Positions 27,459 through 36,709 of a stretch of 64,000 nucleotides of DNA are shown one piece after another (position 1 is the first letter of the stretch; the number at the start of each line of letters is the position of its first letter). The stretch is from Arthrobacter sp. KBS0702 (GTDB taxonomy: Bacteria > Actinomycetota > Actinomycetes > Actinomycetales > Micrococcaceae), in the NCBI RefSeq assembly GCF_005937985.2, contig NZ_CP042172.1, positions 1,364,001 through 1,428,000 on the forward strand, given 5' to 3'. A model generated the notes under the pieces. The model was given only the letters and a program-made list of their open reading frames with translations, was not told the DNA's origin and ran no database searches. The position numbers and the translations under genes were made by a program.

Positions 27459-28156
27459 GTGACGCAGCGAACCTTCCCGCACCCGACGCCGACGCCGGAG
27501 ACGCCGGAGAGCCCGGCATTCCTGACCTCGCAGGCCTGCCCGGGGGCGCCCGTGCGGCCCTCGAAGCCGTGCTTATGGTGATCGACGAGCCAGCCACCGT
27601 CACGGAGCTCGCCACCGGCCTGAACCTGACGGTCGACGTCGTCGAAGGACTGCTCGGGGAACTGCAGCGGGAGTATAACGGCTATACTGGTAATGCCCCG
27701 GATGCGGATGACGCCAGCACGTCTTTACCTACTGCTAGCTTCAGTGCCGCCCCCCGGGGTTTTGAATTGCGGAATATCGCCGGTGGCTGGCGGATCTATT
27801 CCCGCGCTGAGTTCGCCGACGTCGTAGGCGGATTCGTGCTGGAAGGCCAGACGGCCAGGCTGACGCAGGCGGCGCTCGAAACGCTCGCCGTCATCGCCTA
27901 CCGCCAGCCCGTCTCCAGGGCGCGGGTCTCTGCAATTCGTGGGGTCAATGTTGACTCCGTGGTGCGGACGCTGACCCAGCGCGGCCTGATCGAGGACTCG
28001 GGAAACGATCCCGAGTCCGGGGCCATCCTGTACCGCACGACGTCGTATTTCCTCGAACGCATGGGAATCGGCTCGGTGGCTGAGTTGCCTCAGCTTTCAC
28101 CCCATCTTCCAGGGCTTGAAGGCATAGCAGAGTTTTACGACGCAGGAAGAATGTAG
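27455..28156 (+). CDS. scpB: Segregation and condensation protein B
   Basis: 233 residues with two winged-helix domains: about 20-70 (ALEAVLMVIDEPATVTELA) and 115-200 (LTQAALETLAVIAYRQPVSRARVSAIRGV then VVRTLTQRGLI). It dimerises and binds ScpA. Residues about 70-100, between the domains, are encoded by a conspicuously AT-richer stretch (27670-27750) with TAT, TTA, ACT and AGT codons and a low-complexity NAPDADDASTSLPTASFSA sequence. The ATG overlaps the scpA stop (ATGA). Confidence 0.93.
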   Translation: MSDAANLPAPDADAGDAGEPGIPDLAGLPGGARAALEAVLMVIDEPATVTELATGLNLTVDVVEGLLGELQREYNGYTGNAPDADDASTSLPTASFSAAPRGFELRNIAGGWRIYSRAEFADVVGGFVLEGQTARLTQAALETLAVIAYRQPVSRARVSAIRGVNVDSVVRTLTQRGLIEDSGNDPESGAILYRTTSYFLERMGIGSVAELPQLSPHLPGLEGIAEFYDAGRM

Positions 28157-28265
28157 GCAGGAATGCTGCCTGCGTAAGAGTATCCACCAGGGCAGAACCA
28201 TTTGCCCGGCCGGTGGGGGACTGCCGTGAGGCAGCCGTCACGGGCCACCAAACGAAGGACGGGTC

Positions 28266-29456
28266 ATGACACAGGCGGGACGCCAGGGTTCACCACGTAA
28301 CAGTTCGGGACGCACCAGCGCCGGACAACAATCAGCGCGCACCCAAGGTGCGGGCGGCGCAGGCCGAGGCCAGCGCGACTTCTCCAAAGGCGGCGGCGAC
28401 CGCCCCTTCAAGCGCCCCAAGCCGCGCGAAGAAGCTTTCGTCGACCCGGATCTGAACCCGGGCGGCGGAGCACCGGACCAGGCTGACCGGAAGGGCGGCG
28501 CCAAGCCCGCCGCCCGCAAGCCCGCGGCCCGCAAGCCGGGCGCCGGCAAGGTTCCAGGCACCCCGGGTGCGCTCAAGCCCAAGCCGCGCGTCGGCGCCGG
28601 TGCCGCCAAGGCAGTCGGGTCCCGCGCCTTCGGCAGCGAACGCTTCGGCCAGAGCCTCGGCCCCGTCCGCAAGCCGGCCCGCAAGCGCGGACCCCGCGGC
28701 GCCGTGCCGCAGTCCGAGCTGCACGACGCCGACGGCGTGCGCCTGCAGAAGGTCATGGCCTCCGCCGGCGTCGCCTCCCGGCGCGTCTGCGAGGAAATGA
28801 TCGCCGAAGGCCGCGTCGAGGTCGACGGCCAGGTCGTCACGGAGCTCGGCGTGCGCGTCGACCCCAAGACCGCCGTGATCCATGTCGACGGCCTGCGCAT
28901 CCAGCTGGACGAAAACATGGTCTACATGGTGTTCAACAAGCCCAAGGGCGTCGTCTCCACCATGGAGGACCCGGACGGCCGCCCGTGCATTAGCGACTTC
29001 GTCCGCAACCACCACGGCGAACGCCTCTTCCACGTTGGCCGCCTCGACGTCGCCACCGAGGGCCTGCTGCTGCTGACCAACGACGGCGAGCTCGCCAACC
29101 GCCTGACGCACCCGTCCTACGAGGTGCCCAAGACGTACCTCGTCCAGGTCCGCGGGCCGTTCCCGCAGGGCGTCGGCGCCCAGCTCAAGGCCGGCATCGA
29201 ACTTGAAGACGGCATCGCCTCCGTGGACTCCTTCAAGCTCGTCGACTCGACCCCGGGCCACGTGCTGATCGAGGTTGTGCTGCACTCGGGCAAGAACCGC
29301 ATCGTGCGCCGCCTCTTCGACGCCGTCGGTTTCCCGGTGCTGCGCCTGGTGCGCGTCAAGGTCGGACCCATCGGCCTGGGCGACCAGCGCCAGGGCAGCA
29401 TCCGCAACCTCGGCAAGCAGGAAGTCGGCCACCTGCTGGCATCCGTGGGGCTGTAG
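28266..29456 (+). CDS. rluB: 23S rRNA pseudouridine synthase RluB/RsuA family
   Basis: 396 residues. The first ~145 are a basic, disordered region rich in Gly, Lys, Pro and Ala (with KPAARKPAARKPG repeats). An S4 RNA-binding domain (VRLQKVMASAGVASRRVCEEMI) and the RsuA-type synthase domain follow, with catalytic Asp in HVGRLDVATEGLLLLTNDGEL (near 260) and the SGKNRIVRRLF motif. The family modifies the peptidyl transferase region of 23S rRNA. ATG 28266 has GAAGGACGGG upstream. The long basic tail may strengthen RNA binding. Conserved after scpB in actinobacteria. Confidence 0.93.
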   Translation: MTQAGRQGSPRNSSGRTSAGQQSARTQGAGGAGRGQRDFSKGGGDRPFKRPKPREEAFVDPDLNPGGGAPDQADRKGGAKPAARKPAARKPGAGKVPGTPGALKPKPRVGAGAAKAVGSRAFGSERFGQSLGPVRKPARKRGPRGAVPQSELHDADGVRLQKVMASAGVASRRVCEEMIAEGRVEVDGQVVTELGVRVDPKTAVIHVDGLRIQLDENMVYMVFNKPKGVVSTMEDPDGRPCISDFVRNHHGERLFHVGRLDVATEGLLLLTNDGELANRLTHPSYEVPKTYLVQVRGPFPQGVGAQLKAGIELEDGIASVDSFKLVDSTPGHVLIEVVLHSGKNRIVRRLFDAVGFPVLRLVRVKVGPIGLGDQRQGSIRNLGKQEVGHLLASVGL

Positions 29457-29458
29457 GC

Positions 29459-30568
29459 ATGTCCGCATTTCGCACCCACGGCCGCGGCCACCTGAACGGG
29501 CCGGTCGTGGTCGTGGGGACCGGGCTGCTGGGCACCAGCATCGGGCTGGGCCTCCGCGGCCGGGGAGTGGCCGTGTTCCTCTCCGACCCTTCGCCGACCA
29601 ATCAGGCCGTCGCCGTCGACATCGGCGCCGGCCTGCCTTTGGCGCGCCTTGAGGACGAAGCGCCGGAGCTCGTTGTGGTCGCCGCGCCGCCGGACGTGAC
29701 CGCCGACGTCGTCGCCAAGGCCCTCGCGGACTACCCGCAGGCCGTGGTGGTCGACATCGCCAGCGTCAAGGCGTCCATCCTGGCAGAGCTGCGCGCCCGC
29801 GGCGCGGACCTGGGCCGCTACGTCGGCACGCACCCGATGGCCGGCCGGGAGAAGTCCGGCCCGGTGGCCGCCCGCGGCGAACTGTTCACCTCCATGCCCT
29901 GGGTGCTCTGCCCCTCGGCTGAAACGCGGCCCGAGGCACTGCAGGCGGCCCGCGCGCTGGCCGGCGACCTAGGCGCCGTCGTCTCCGAATTCGGCGCCGA
30001 GGAACACGACGAAGCCGTCGCGTTGGTCTCGCACCTGCCCCAGGTCATGTCCTCGCTGGTGGCCAGCAGGCTGCAGGGCACCCCGCTGCACGCCCTTTCG
30101 CTGGCCGGCAACGGCCTGCGCGACGTGACCAGGATCGCCGCGAGCGACCCCACGCTGTGGGTGCAGATCCTCGGCGCCAACGCGGCCCAGATCGTGGAGA
30201 TCCTCTACGGCGTCCGCGACGACCTGAAGCGTCTGATCGGAACCCTCGAGGATCCGACGGCGCCGGGCGCCCGGCTGGACCTTGCCCAGCTGATCAGCGA
30301 AGGCAACGCTGGCCAGGCCCGGATCCCGGGCAAGCACGGCGGACCGCCGCAGGCCTACTCCTGGCTGACCGTGCTGGTGGACGACACGCCCGGCCAGATC
30401 GCGAAGCTCCTGACGGAGATTGGCGAAATCGGCGTCAACCTCGAGGACCTCCGACTGGACCACTCCTCGGGACAGAATGTCGGCATGGTGGAAATCTCCG
30501 TGCTGCCTAACAAGCACGAGCTGCTCATCGAAGCCCTCAACGACCGTGGATGGCGGGTACTCCAGTAA
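29459..30568 (+). CDS. tyrA: Prephenate dehydrogenase (with C-terminal ACT domain)
   Basis: 369 residues. A Rossmann NAD-binding motif GTGLLG lies at 20-25. The prephenate dehydrogenase core contains YVGTHPMAGREKSG (catalytic His region) and LVSHLPQVMSS. A C-terminal ACT domain (about 300-368, SWLTVLVDDTPGQIAKLLTEIG) is probably for tyrosine feedback. It converts prephenate to 4-hydroxyphenylpyruvate. ATG 29459 is 2 bases after rluB. The gene sits between rluB and cmk, as in Streptomyces but not in M. tuberculosis. The stop overlaps the cmk ATG (TAATG). Confidence 0.92.
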   Translation: MSAFRTHGRGHLNGPVVVVGTGLLGTSIGLGLRGRGVAVFLSDPSPTNQAVAVDIGAGLPLARLEDEAPELVVVAAPPDVTADVVAKALADYPQAVVVDIASVKASILAELRARGADLGRYVGTHPMAGREKSGPVAARGELFTSMPWVLCPSAETRPEALQAARALAGDLGAVVSEFGAEEHDEAVALVSHLPQVMSSLVASRLQGTPLHALSLAGNGLRDVTRIAASDPTLWVQILGANAAQIVEILYGVRDDLKRLIGTLEDPTAPGARLDLAQLISEGNAGQARIPGKHGGPPQAYSWLTVLVDDTPGQIAKLLTEIGEIGVNLEDLRLDHSSGQNVGMVEISVLPNKHELLIEALNDRGWRVLQ

Positions 30569-31311
30569 TGACCCAGGAACTCATTGAAACGGTGGACGTC
30601 GTCCGCCCCGGCAAGAGCCTCGTCGTCGCAATCGACGGCCCCTCCGGCTCCGGCAAATCGAGCGTCAGCAAAGAGGTGGCACGCCGGCTACGGCTGGCCT
30701 ACCTCGACACCGGCGCCATGTACCGGGCCCTGACCTGGTTCTGCCTCGACAACGGCACGAACCTGGCCGACGGCGAAGCCATTGAAGCCGCCGCCGAGGG
30801 ACTCCAGCTCGAGATCAGCACCAGCCCGCAGGAAGAATATGTCCGGGTCGCAGGGACCGACATCACCGACGCCATTCGCGAACCGGCCATTTCCGCCGCG
30901 GTCAGCGCCATCGCCACCACGCTTGGCGCGCGGACCGAACTGATCCGCCGGCAGCGCGAGCTGATCGAAAAGCACCACCGCCGCATGGTGGTCGAGGGAC
31001 GGGACATCACCACCGTCGTCGCACCCCACGCCGAGGTACGCATGCTGCTCACCGCCAACGAGGAGGCACGCCTCCGCCGCCGCGGCATCCAGCTCGGCGG
31101 CAGCCAGAGCGCCGAACAGCTCGCGGCGCAGGTCACGGCCCGTGACGCGAAGGACTCCACCGTGGTGAACTTCACCCAGGCCGCCGACGGCGTGGTCACC
31201 CTCGACTCCTCGGACCTGGACTTCGCCCAGACCGTCGATGCGGCCCTTGGGATCGTGCACAAGGTTCTCAACCACACGGTCATCAACCACACGGCCATCA
31301 ACCGTGACTGA
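30568..31311 (+). CDS. cmk: Cytidylate kinase
   Basis: 247 residues. The P-loop GPSGSGKS is at 24-31, the substrate region YLDTGAMYRALTW follows, then the NMP-binding insert, VVEGRDITTVVAPHAEV and the lid ARLRRRG. It phosphorylates CMP and dCMP. ATG 30568 shares a base with the tyrA stop; an upstream ATG at 30550 would lie inside tyrA. The C-terminus ends in a short imperfect repeat (NHTVINHTAIN) encoded by near-duplicate 15-18 base units. The downstream acyltransferase GTG overlaps the last 8 bases. Confidence 0.94.
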   Translation: MTQELIETVDVVRPGKSLVVAIDGPSGSGKSSVSKEVARRLRLAYLDTGAMYRALTWFCLDNGTNLADGEAIEAAAEGLQLEISTSPQEEYVRVAGTDITDAIREPAISAAVSAIATTLGARTELIRRQRELIEKHHRRMVVEGRDITTVVAPHAEVRMLLTANEEARLRRRGIQLGGSQSAEQLAAQVTARDAKDSTVVNFTQAADGVVTLDSSDLDFAQTVDAALGIVHKVLNHTVINHTAINRD

Positions 31312-32059
31312 GCGCCCAGCCGGGGCGGAGCACCCCGGCCGCTGGTTCCTCGACGGGACCATGGCATGGAGCCGGCCGGTCGGCTGGATCCTGGACCATC
31401 TGGTCTACCGGACCACCGTCAGGGGCCGTTCCAACGTGCCGGACGCCGGCCCGGTCATTTTTGCCGGAAACCACATCAGTTTCCTGGACGGCCCGGTGAT
31501 GTTCGGGGCCGCGCCGCGGCCGATGCACATTTTCGTCAAGAAGGAGATGTTCCGGGGCTTCCCGGGCCTGGTGCTGAAAGCCTCCGGCCAGTTGGCGGTC
31601 GACCGGTCGGGTGACCGGACGGCGCTGCAGCGGGCCAAGAGCGTCCTCGACGCCGGACGGTGCGTCGGGATCCTTCCCGAGGGTACCCGGGGGAACGGGG
31701 AAGCCGCGGCGATCAACAACGGGGTGGCCTGGCTTGCGCTGAACTCAGCCGCCACCGTGATCCCGGTCGCGATCCTGGGCACCAGGATCGGCGGCGAGCA
31801 CCTCAACGCGGTTCCCCGGCCCGGCCGCCGGCTGCATGTCAGCTTCGGCGGCGCCCTCAATCTCAGCCGCAAGCCCGGGGAGACCGGGCGTGCTTCAATG
31901 GACAGGGTGGGTACCGAGATCCGCGCCGCCCTCGCACGGCACGTCCAAGACACCATTCAGTGCAGCGGGCAGAGCCTGCCCGACGCGGATTCCCCGCAAG
32001 AACGCCAGACAGCAGTAGCCGGGACGCCGGCAGATCACCACCTAAGGAAAGTGCAATGA
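31304..32059 (+). CDS. 1-acyl-sn-glycerol-3-phosphate acyltransferase (PlsC family)
   Basis: 251 residues. The acyltransferase motif I NHISFLD has His57 and Asp62, the FVKKEMF segment follows, and motif III is ILPEGTRG. It transfers an acyl chain to lysophosphatidate or a related lipid at the membrane. GTG 31304 overlaps cmk by 8 bases, and the stop overlaps the der start by four bases (ATGA), so it sits inside a tightly coupled cmk-plsC-der unit. The C-terminal ~30 residues are disordered. A second PlsC-type protein lies at 48262. Confidence 0.87.
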   Translation: MTERPAGAEHPGRWFLDGTMAWSRPVGWILDHLVYRTTVRGRSNVPDAGPVIFAGNHISFLDGPVMFGAAPRPMHIFVKKEMFRGFPGLVLKASGQLAVDRSGDRTALQRAKSVLDAGRCVGILPEGTRGNGEAAAINNGVAWLALNSAATVIPVAILGTRIGGEHLNAVPRPGRRLHVSFGGALNLSRKPGETGRASMDRVGTEIRAALARHVQDTIQCSGQSLPDADSPQERQTAVAGTPADHHLRKVQ

Positions 32060-33606
32060 GCGATACGACTCAAACCCCCGGCCACTTCGGCGCCGGCGAA
32101 GACGAATACACGCCCACCGGCACGGACCAGGTGGCGGAGAATCTTGCCGCCCTGGACGACGAGGAAGCCGAACTCCGCGCGGCCTCGCTCCGCGCCGGCC
32201 TGGATGACTACGAGCTGGACGAGGAAGACACCGCCCTGCTGAGCGGCCGCTACGAGGACGAGGACTTCGATGGCCCGGTCAAGCTTGACCCGGTCCTGGC
32301 CATCATCGGCCGCCCTAACGTCGGCAAGTCCACCCTGGTCAACCGCATCCTGGGCCGCCGCGAAGCCGTGGTCGAGGACACCCCCGGTGTCACCCGTGAC
32401 CGAGTGATGTACTCGGCGAACTGGAACGGCCGGAACTTCACGGTCGTCGACACCGGCGGCTGGGAGCACGACGCCCGCGGCATCCACGCCCGCGTGGCCG
32501 AGCAGGCCGAGATGGCCGTGGAGCTCGCCGACGCCGTGCTGTTCGTGGTGGACTCCGCCGTCGGCGCGACCGCCACAGATGAGGGCGTCATGAAGATGCT
32601 GCGCAAATCCAAGAAGCCGGTCATCATGGTGGCCAACAAGGTCGACGACTTCGCCCAGGAAGCCGACTCGGCCGCGCTCTGGGGCCTCGGCTTCGGCGAG
32701 CCCTACCCGGTTTCAGCGCTGCACGGCCGCGGCGTCGCCGACCTGCTTGACCACGTGATGGACACGCTCCCGGAGTTCTCCACCATCGAAGGCCTCGAGC
32801 GCAGCGGCGGCCCCCGCCGCATCGCCCTGATCGGCCGGCCGAACGTCGGCAAGTCCTCGCTGCTGAACAAGCTTGCAGGCTCCGAACGCGTCGTCGTCGA
32901 CAACACTGCCGGCACCACCCGCGACCCTGTCGATGAGTTCATCGAGCTCGGCGGCCGCACCTGGCGCTTCGTGGACACGGCAGGCATCCGCCGCCGCCAG
33001 CACATGGCCCAGGGCGCGGACTTCTACGCCTCGCTGCGCACCCAGAGCGCGCTCGAAAAGGCCGAGGTCGCCGTCGTGCTCCTCGCCGTGGACGAGGTGC
33101 TCAGCGAGCAGGACGTCCGCATCCTGCAGCTGGCGATCGAATCCGGCCGCGCGCTGGTGCTGGCGTTCAACAAATGGGACCTGCTCGACGACGAACGCCG
33201 CACCTACCTGGAACGGGAAATCGAGCAGGACCTCGCCCACGTGGCGTGGGCCCCGCGCGTGAACATCTCGGCCAAGACCGGCTGGCACAAGGACCGGCTG
33301 GTCCCGGCCCTGGACACCGCGCTGGAAAGCTGGGACAAGCGCATCCCCACCGGACGCCTGAACGCGTTCCTCGGCGAACTGGTGGCGGCACACCCGCACC
33401 CGGTCCGCGGCGGCAAGCAGCCCCGCATCCTCTTCGGCACCCAGGCCTCGAGCCGGCCGCCGAAGTTCGTACTCTTCACCACCGGCTTCCTGGATCCCGG
33501 CTACCGCCGCTTCATCACCCGCCGGCTCCGCGAAACCTTCGGCTTCGAGGGCACGCCGATCGAGGTCAACATGCGGGTCCGGGAAAAGCGCGGCAAGAAG
33601 CGCTAG
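32056..33606 (+). CDS. der: Ribosome biogenesis GTPase Der (EngA)
   Basis: 516 residues with two tandem GTPase domains. The first has G1 GRPNVGKS at 85-92 and DTGGW; the second has G1 at 260-267, DTAGI and NKWD. A C-terminal KH-like domain (about 430-516) ends in a basic tail. Der acts in 50S subunit maturation. The first ~75 residues are a very acidic extension (Asp/Glu-rich), absent from shorter Der proteins but seen in actinobacterial ones. ATG 32056 has AAGGAAAG upstream and overlaps the acyltransferase stop. Confidence 0.95.
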   Translation: MSDTTQTPGHFGAGEDEYTPTGTDQVAENLAALDDEEAELRAASLRAGLDDYELDEEDTALLSGRYEDEDFDGPVKLDPVLAIIGRPNVGKSTLVNRILGRREAVVEDTPGVTRDRVMYSANWNGRNFTVVDTGGWEHDARGIHARVAEQAEMAVELADAVLFVVDSAVGATATDEGVMKMLRKSKKPVIMVANKVDDFAQEADSAALWGLGFGEPYPVSALHGRGVADLLDHVMDTLPEFSTIEGLERSGGPRRIALIGRPNVGKSSLLNKLAGSERVVVDNTAGTTRDPVDEFIELGGRTWRFVDTAGIRRRQHMAQGADFYASLRTQSALEKAEVAVVLLAVDEVLSEQDVRILQLAIESGRALVLAFNKWDLLDDERRTYLEREIEQDLAHVAWAPRVNISAKTGWHKDRLVPALDTALESWDKRIPTGRLNAFLGELVAAHPHPVRGGKQPRILFGTQASSRPPKFVLFTTGFLDPGYRRFITRRLRETFGFEGTPIEVNMRVREKRGKKR

Positions 33607-33624
33607 TTCCGAACGCGCCCGTTG

Positions 33625-33664
33625 CGGGAAAAAGTTCCCGTGACACAAGTGAAAGTGTCACGGG
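33625..33664 (+). other. Pair of mutually exclusive hairpins after der
   Basis: Hairpin A is CGGGAA/TTCCCG (33625-33630 with 33635-33640). Hairpin B has a 10-bp stem, CCCGTGACAC/GTGTCACGGG (33637-33646 with 33655-33664). They share 33637-33640, so both cannot form together. No U-run follows hairpin B. It could end or attenuate the der transcript, or be part of the tRNA promoter region. Confidence 0.5.
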
Positions 33665-33772
33665 CACCCTCCGGAATCGTGTAAGCTTTTGGAGGTGGTT
33701 CGGCCGGACTGCTCAGATGAATTCCTTTGGATTTCCAAAAGAAGCATCGGGAGCGGAGAACGGCGGAACCAG

Positions 33773-33849
<77 letters not shown>

Positions 33850-33859
33850 ACAGAAAGTA

Positions 33860-33893
33860 CCCCGCCATTCCGGCAACGGAATGGCGGGGTTTT
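33860..33893 (+). terminator. Rho-independent terminator after tRNA-Pro
   Basis: A 12-bp stem (33860-33871 with 33878-33889), loop GGCAAC and TTTT at 33890-33893. It may also serve the convergent Fpg/Nei gene. Confidence 0.92.
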
Positions 33894-33942
33894 CTGTTTC
33901 CCGGCACACGTCGGTTCGGGCACCGCCTGCTTCAGGGAGCAC

Positions 33943-34812
33943 CTACTTTAAAAAGCGCGACGTCCGCCGGTCCGCCAGGATCTTCCCCTTAGTCTGGCAG
34001 CCAGGGCAGTACTGCAGCGCGGTGTCCGCAAAGGAAACCTCGCGCACGGTGTCACCGCAGACCGGGCACGCCTCACCGGTCCGGCCATGCACCCGCATGT
34101 GGCTCCGTTTCGTGTCCTTGAGCTCGCTGGGCGGCTTCCCGGCGGCTTCCGCCAGCGCCGTGCCAAGGATGTCGTGGATGGCGTCGTAGAGGCGTCCCAC
34201 CGCCGCCCGGTCGAGGGAACTGGCAAGGGCGAACGGGGATGTCTTTGCCGCGTGCAGGATCTCGTCGCTGTACGCGTTGCCGATGCCGGCGATGATGCCC
34301 TGGCTGCGCAGCACACCCTTGATCTGCTGGGAGTTGGCCGCCAGGATCGCGGCCAGCGCATCGACGTCGAACCCGGGGCTGAACGGGTCCGGGCCAAGGG
34401 CTGCGACCCCGGGGACGTCTGCGGGTTCGCGGACCGCGTACATCGCCAGGCTCTTCTTCGTGCCGGCCTCGGTCAGGTCCAGGTCGAGCGGGCCGTCCCC
34501 GCTCGAAAACGACAGCCGCGCCGCGATGTGGCCGCCACCCATTTTCAACACGGCGCCGGTGGGGGAATCGGTAAAGCGGACCCAGCCTGCCCGGGCCAGG
34601 TGGAAGACCAGATGCAGCCCGTCGGCGTCGAGATCCACGAACTTGCCGTGCCGGCGCACGCCCGTCACGGTCCTGCCCTCCAGGGCCGAGACGGGAGGAT
34701 CCGCCGTCTTGAGCACGGCGAACGAGACGAGCTGGATCTTGGCCAGGACGGTTCCGCGCAGGCGGGCGTCCAGGAAGTCCGCCAGGGCCGCCACTTCCGG
34801 TAGCTCAGGCAT
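33943..34812 (-). CDS. Formamidopyrimidine-DNA glycosylase / endonuclease VIII family protein
   Basis: 289 residues. The mature N-terminus would be PELPEVAALADFL, so the catalytic Pro2 and Glu3 are present once Met1 is removed; this fixes the start at ATG 34812. A helix-two-turn-helix region includes QGIIAGIGNAYSDEILH. The C-terminal zinc finger has four Cys (CPVCGD ... YCPGCQTKGK). It removes oxidised bases and nicks the strand. The HMRVHGRTGEACPVCG segment resembles Nei2/Fpg-like proteins more than canonical MutM, so I do not assign mutM. It is convergent with tRNA-Pro. Confidence 0.92.
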   Translation of the reverse strand: MPELPEVAALADFLDARLRGTVLAKIQLVSFAVLKTADPPVSALEGRTVTGVRRHGKFVDLDADGLHLVFHLARAGWVRFTDSPTGAVLKMGGGHIAARLSFSSGDGPLDLDLTEAGTKKSLAMYAVREPADVPGVAALGPDPFSPGFDVDALAAILAANSQQIKGVLRSQGIIAGIGNAYSDEILHAAKTSPFALASSLDRAAVGRLYDAIHDILGTALAEAAGKPPSELKDTKRSHMRVHGRTGEACPVCGDTVREVSFADTALQYCPGCQTKGKILADRRTSRFLK

Positions 34813-34965
34813 GGGCAAATCCGTCCGGAACGGGTGCAGGTGCTGCCATGGCCCCATCATGTCAGAGTCCTCCCGGGCGCAGGGCGGATATGCCTATACT
34901 TTCAGCGGCGGCCCGATCGATCGGCCGCCGTCGACCTTGGTGATTGACCCGACGAAAGGCCCGTC

Positions 34966-35352
34966 ATGAGCATCATTCCCGAAGAACTGTCCTACACCGC
35001 CGAACACGAATGGGTTTCCGCGCCGAATGCCGACGGCGTCGTGCGCGTGGGGATCACGGATTTTGCCCAGGACGCCCTCGGGGACGTCGTCTACGCGCAG
35101 ATGCCGGAGGTCGGCACCGATATCAAGGCCAACGACGTCGTCGGGGAAGTCGAGTCCACCAAGAGTGTCAGCGACATTTACGCCCCCGTGAGCGGCGAAG
35201 TCGTGGCCCGCAACGAGGCGCTGGACACCGATTCGGCCCTGATCAATTCGGATCCGTACGGCGAGGGCTGGCTGATCGAAATCAAGCTTGCGGAGGCTGA
35301 CGCCGTGGAGTCGCTGCTGAGTGCATCGGAGTACGAACAGCAGGTAGGCTAA
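34966..35352 (+). CDS. gcvH: Glycine cleavage system H protein
   Basis: A 128-residue lipoyl carrier. Lipoylated Lys66 lies in GEVESTKSVSD, with TAEHEWV near the N-terminus and the GEGWLIEIK segment near the end. It shuttles the methylamine group of glycine between GcvP, GcvT and Lpd, none of which is in this window. A CGAAAGG stretch precedes ATG 34966 and a TATACT -10-like box lies at 34895-34900. The order gcvH-garA-ftsR-DUF151-MerR equals Rv1826-Rv1830. Confidence 0.95.
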   Translation: MSIIPEELSYTAEHEWVSAPNADGVVRVGITDFAQDALGDVVYAQMPEVGTDIKANDVVGEVESTKSVSDIYAPVSGEVVARNEALDTDSALINSDPYGEGWLIEIKLAEADAVESLLSASEYEQQVG

Positions 35353-35495
35353 TGGGAAGATCTCCGGGCCGTGTTACTGGACACACTTAGTGGACGCAGT
35401 GGCCGGCCGGGGGATTGACTACCGGATCTGCCAGGCTTTTCCGGACGCATGCGTTGTTTGCAGGGGGGACACCTGCAACGAATGAGGAGGACTCA

Positions 35496-35969
35496 ATGGT
35501 TGGGCACGGACAGAACGACACCGGTGAATACGGCACGGGTGGAGTGAAAGCCTCGGAGACCACGTCGATCCATCTCACTCCCGTGCGCGATGAGCCCACC
35601 ATTACCCCCAAGGTCTCGAACGAGGAACGTTCGGCGATCGAGTCGCTGCCCGCCGGTTCCGCCCTGCTGGTGGCCCACAGCGGCCCCAACTCCGGTGCCC
35701 GCTTCCTGCTCGACTCGGACGTCACGACGGCGGGCCGCCACCCTGACGCCGACATCTTCCTCGACGACGTGACGGTTTCGCGCCGGCACGTCGAATTCCG
35801 CCGCACGGCGCGCAGCTTCGAGGTGGTGGACACCGGGAGCCTGAACGGCACCTACGTCAACCACGACCGTGTTGACAGCGTGGAGCTGAAGTCAGGTAAC
35901 GAGGTGCAGATCGGCAAGTTCCGACTCACTTTCTACCTCAGCCCTGCCCGTACCGCAGGCAACGTCTGA
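35496..35969 (+). CDS. garA: FHA-domain regulator GarA/OdhI
   Basis: 157 residues. A disordered N-terminus carries the conserved ETTS motif at 21-24, the site phosphorylated by PknB/PknG-type kinases in M. tuberculosis GarA and C. glutamicum OdhI. An FHA domain (about 60-150) follows, with TAGRHPDAD, VSRRHVEF and DTGSLNGTYVNHDR. The unphosphorylated form inhibits 2-oxoglutarate dehydrogenase and controls glutamate metabolism; phosphorylation makes the FHA domain bind its own tail. ATG 35496 has GAGGAGGA upstream. A PASTA kinase that could act on it is at 50563-52698. Confidence 0.95.
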   Translation: MVGHGQNDTGEYGTGGVKASETTSIHLTPVRDEPTITPKVSNEERSAIESLPAGSALLVAHSGPNSGARFLLDSDVTTAGRHPDADIFLDDVTVSRRHVEFRRTARSFEVVDTGSLNGTYVNHDRVDSVELKSGNEVQIGKFRLTFYLSPARTAGNV

Positions 35970-35992
35970 TATCGGGGTAATTGCCGGTGGCC

Positions 35993-36709
35993 ATGGCACA
36001 AGCCGAACGGCGCGGACCCCAGGTCCTGAACATCGGGGAGGTCCTGGCTCAACTGAGCGACGACTTCCCCTCCATGACCGCGTCGAAAATCAGGTTCCTT
36101 GAAGAAAAGGGCCTCATCAATCCGCAGCGGACCCCCGCCGGCTACCGGCAGTATTCCGAAGGGGACGTCGAACGGCTGCGCTTTGTGTTGTCGCTGCAGC
36201 GGGACCAGTACCTGCCGCTGAAGGTGATCAAGGACTATCTCGACGCGATCGACCGCGGCGAACGGCCGGAGAACCTGCCGCCGGGCGTAACGGTTTCGCC
36301 GCGGATCGTTTCCGACGAACTCGCCTCCGAGCTGAACAACCGGGTACGACTGCTCAGCGAAGAACAGCTCCGCACCGAGTCCGGGGCCAGCGTCCCGCTG
36401 CTCGAGTCGCTGTTGAGCTTCGGCCTGATCGGGCACGTCAACGGCAAGTTTGACGACCACGCCCTGCAGGTCGCCCGCGCCTGCGTTCAGCTGGAAAGCC
36501 ACGGCCTCGAGCCCCGGCACCTGCGGCCGTTCCAGGCCGCAGCCGACCGCGAGTTCGGGCTGGTCGAACGCGCGGTAGCCACGCTGACATCCCGCAAGGA
36601 CGCCGCCTCGCAGGCCCGCGCCGCTGAGGCCGCGCGGGAAATCAGCGAACTCTGCCTCTCACTGCACCGCGCCCTGGTGCAGGACCGCATCTCGAGGATG
36701 GACAGCTGA
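35993..36709 (+). CDS. ftsR: MerR-family regulator FtsR (Rv1828-type)
   Basis: 238 residues. The N-terminal MerR winged helix (about 12-85) includes NIGEVLAQLSDDFPSMTASKIRFLEEKGLI and RQYSEGDVERLRFVLSLQ. A helical C-terminal region has no Cys/metal sites. In C. glutamicum the homologue FtsR activates ftsZ; in mycobacteria Rv1828 sits in the same place. ATG 35993 (MAQAERRGPQ) is preferred; TTG 35981 and GTG 35987 are in-frame alternatives. The stop shares one base with the next ATG (TGATGA). Confidence 0.9.
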   Translation: MAQAERRGPQVLNIGEVLAQLSDDFPSMTASKIRFLEEKGLINPQRTPAGYRQYSEGDVERLRFVLSLQRDQYLPLKVIKDYLDAIDRGERPENLPPGVTVSPRIVSDELASELNNRVRLLSEEQLRTESGASVPLLESLLSFGLIGHVNGKFDDHALQVARACVQLESHGLEPRHLRPFQAAADREFGLVERAVATLTSRKDAASQARAAEAAREISELCLSLHRALVQDRISRMDS

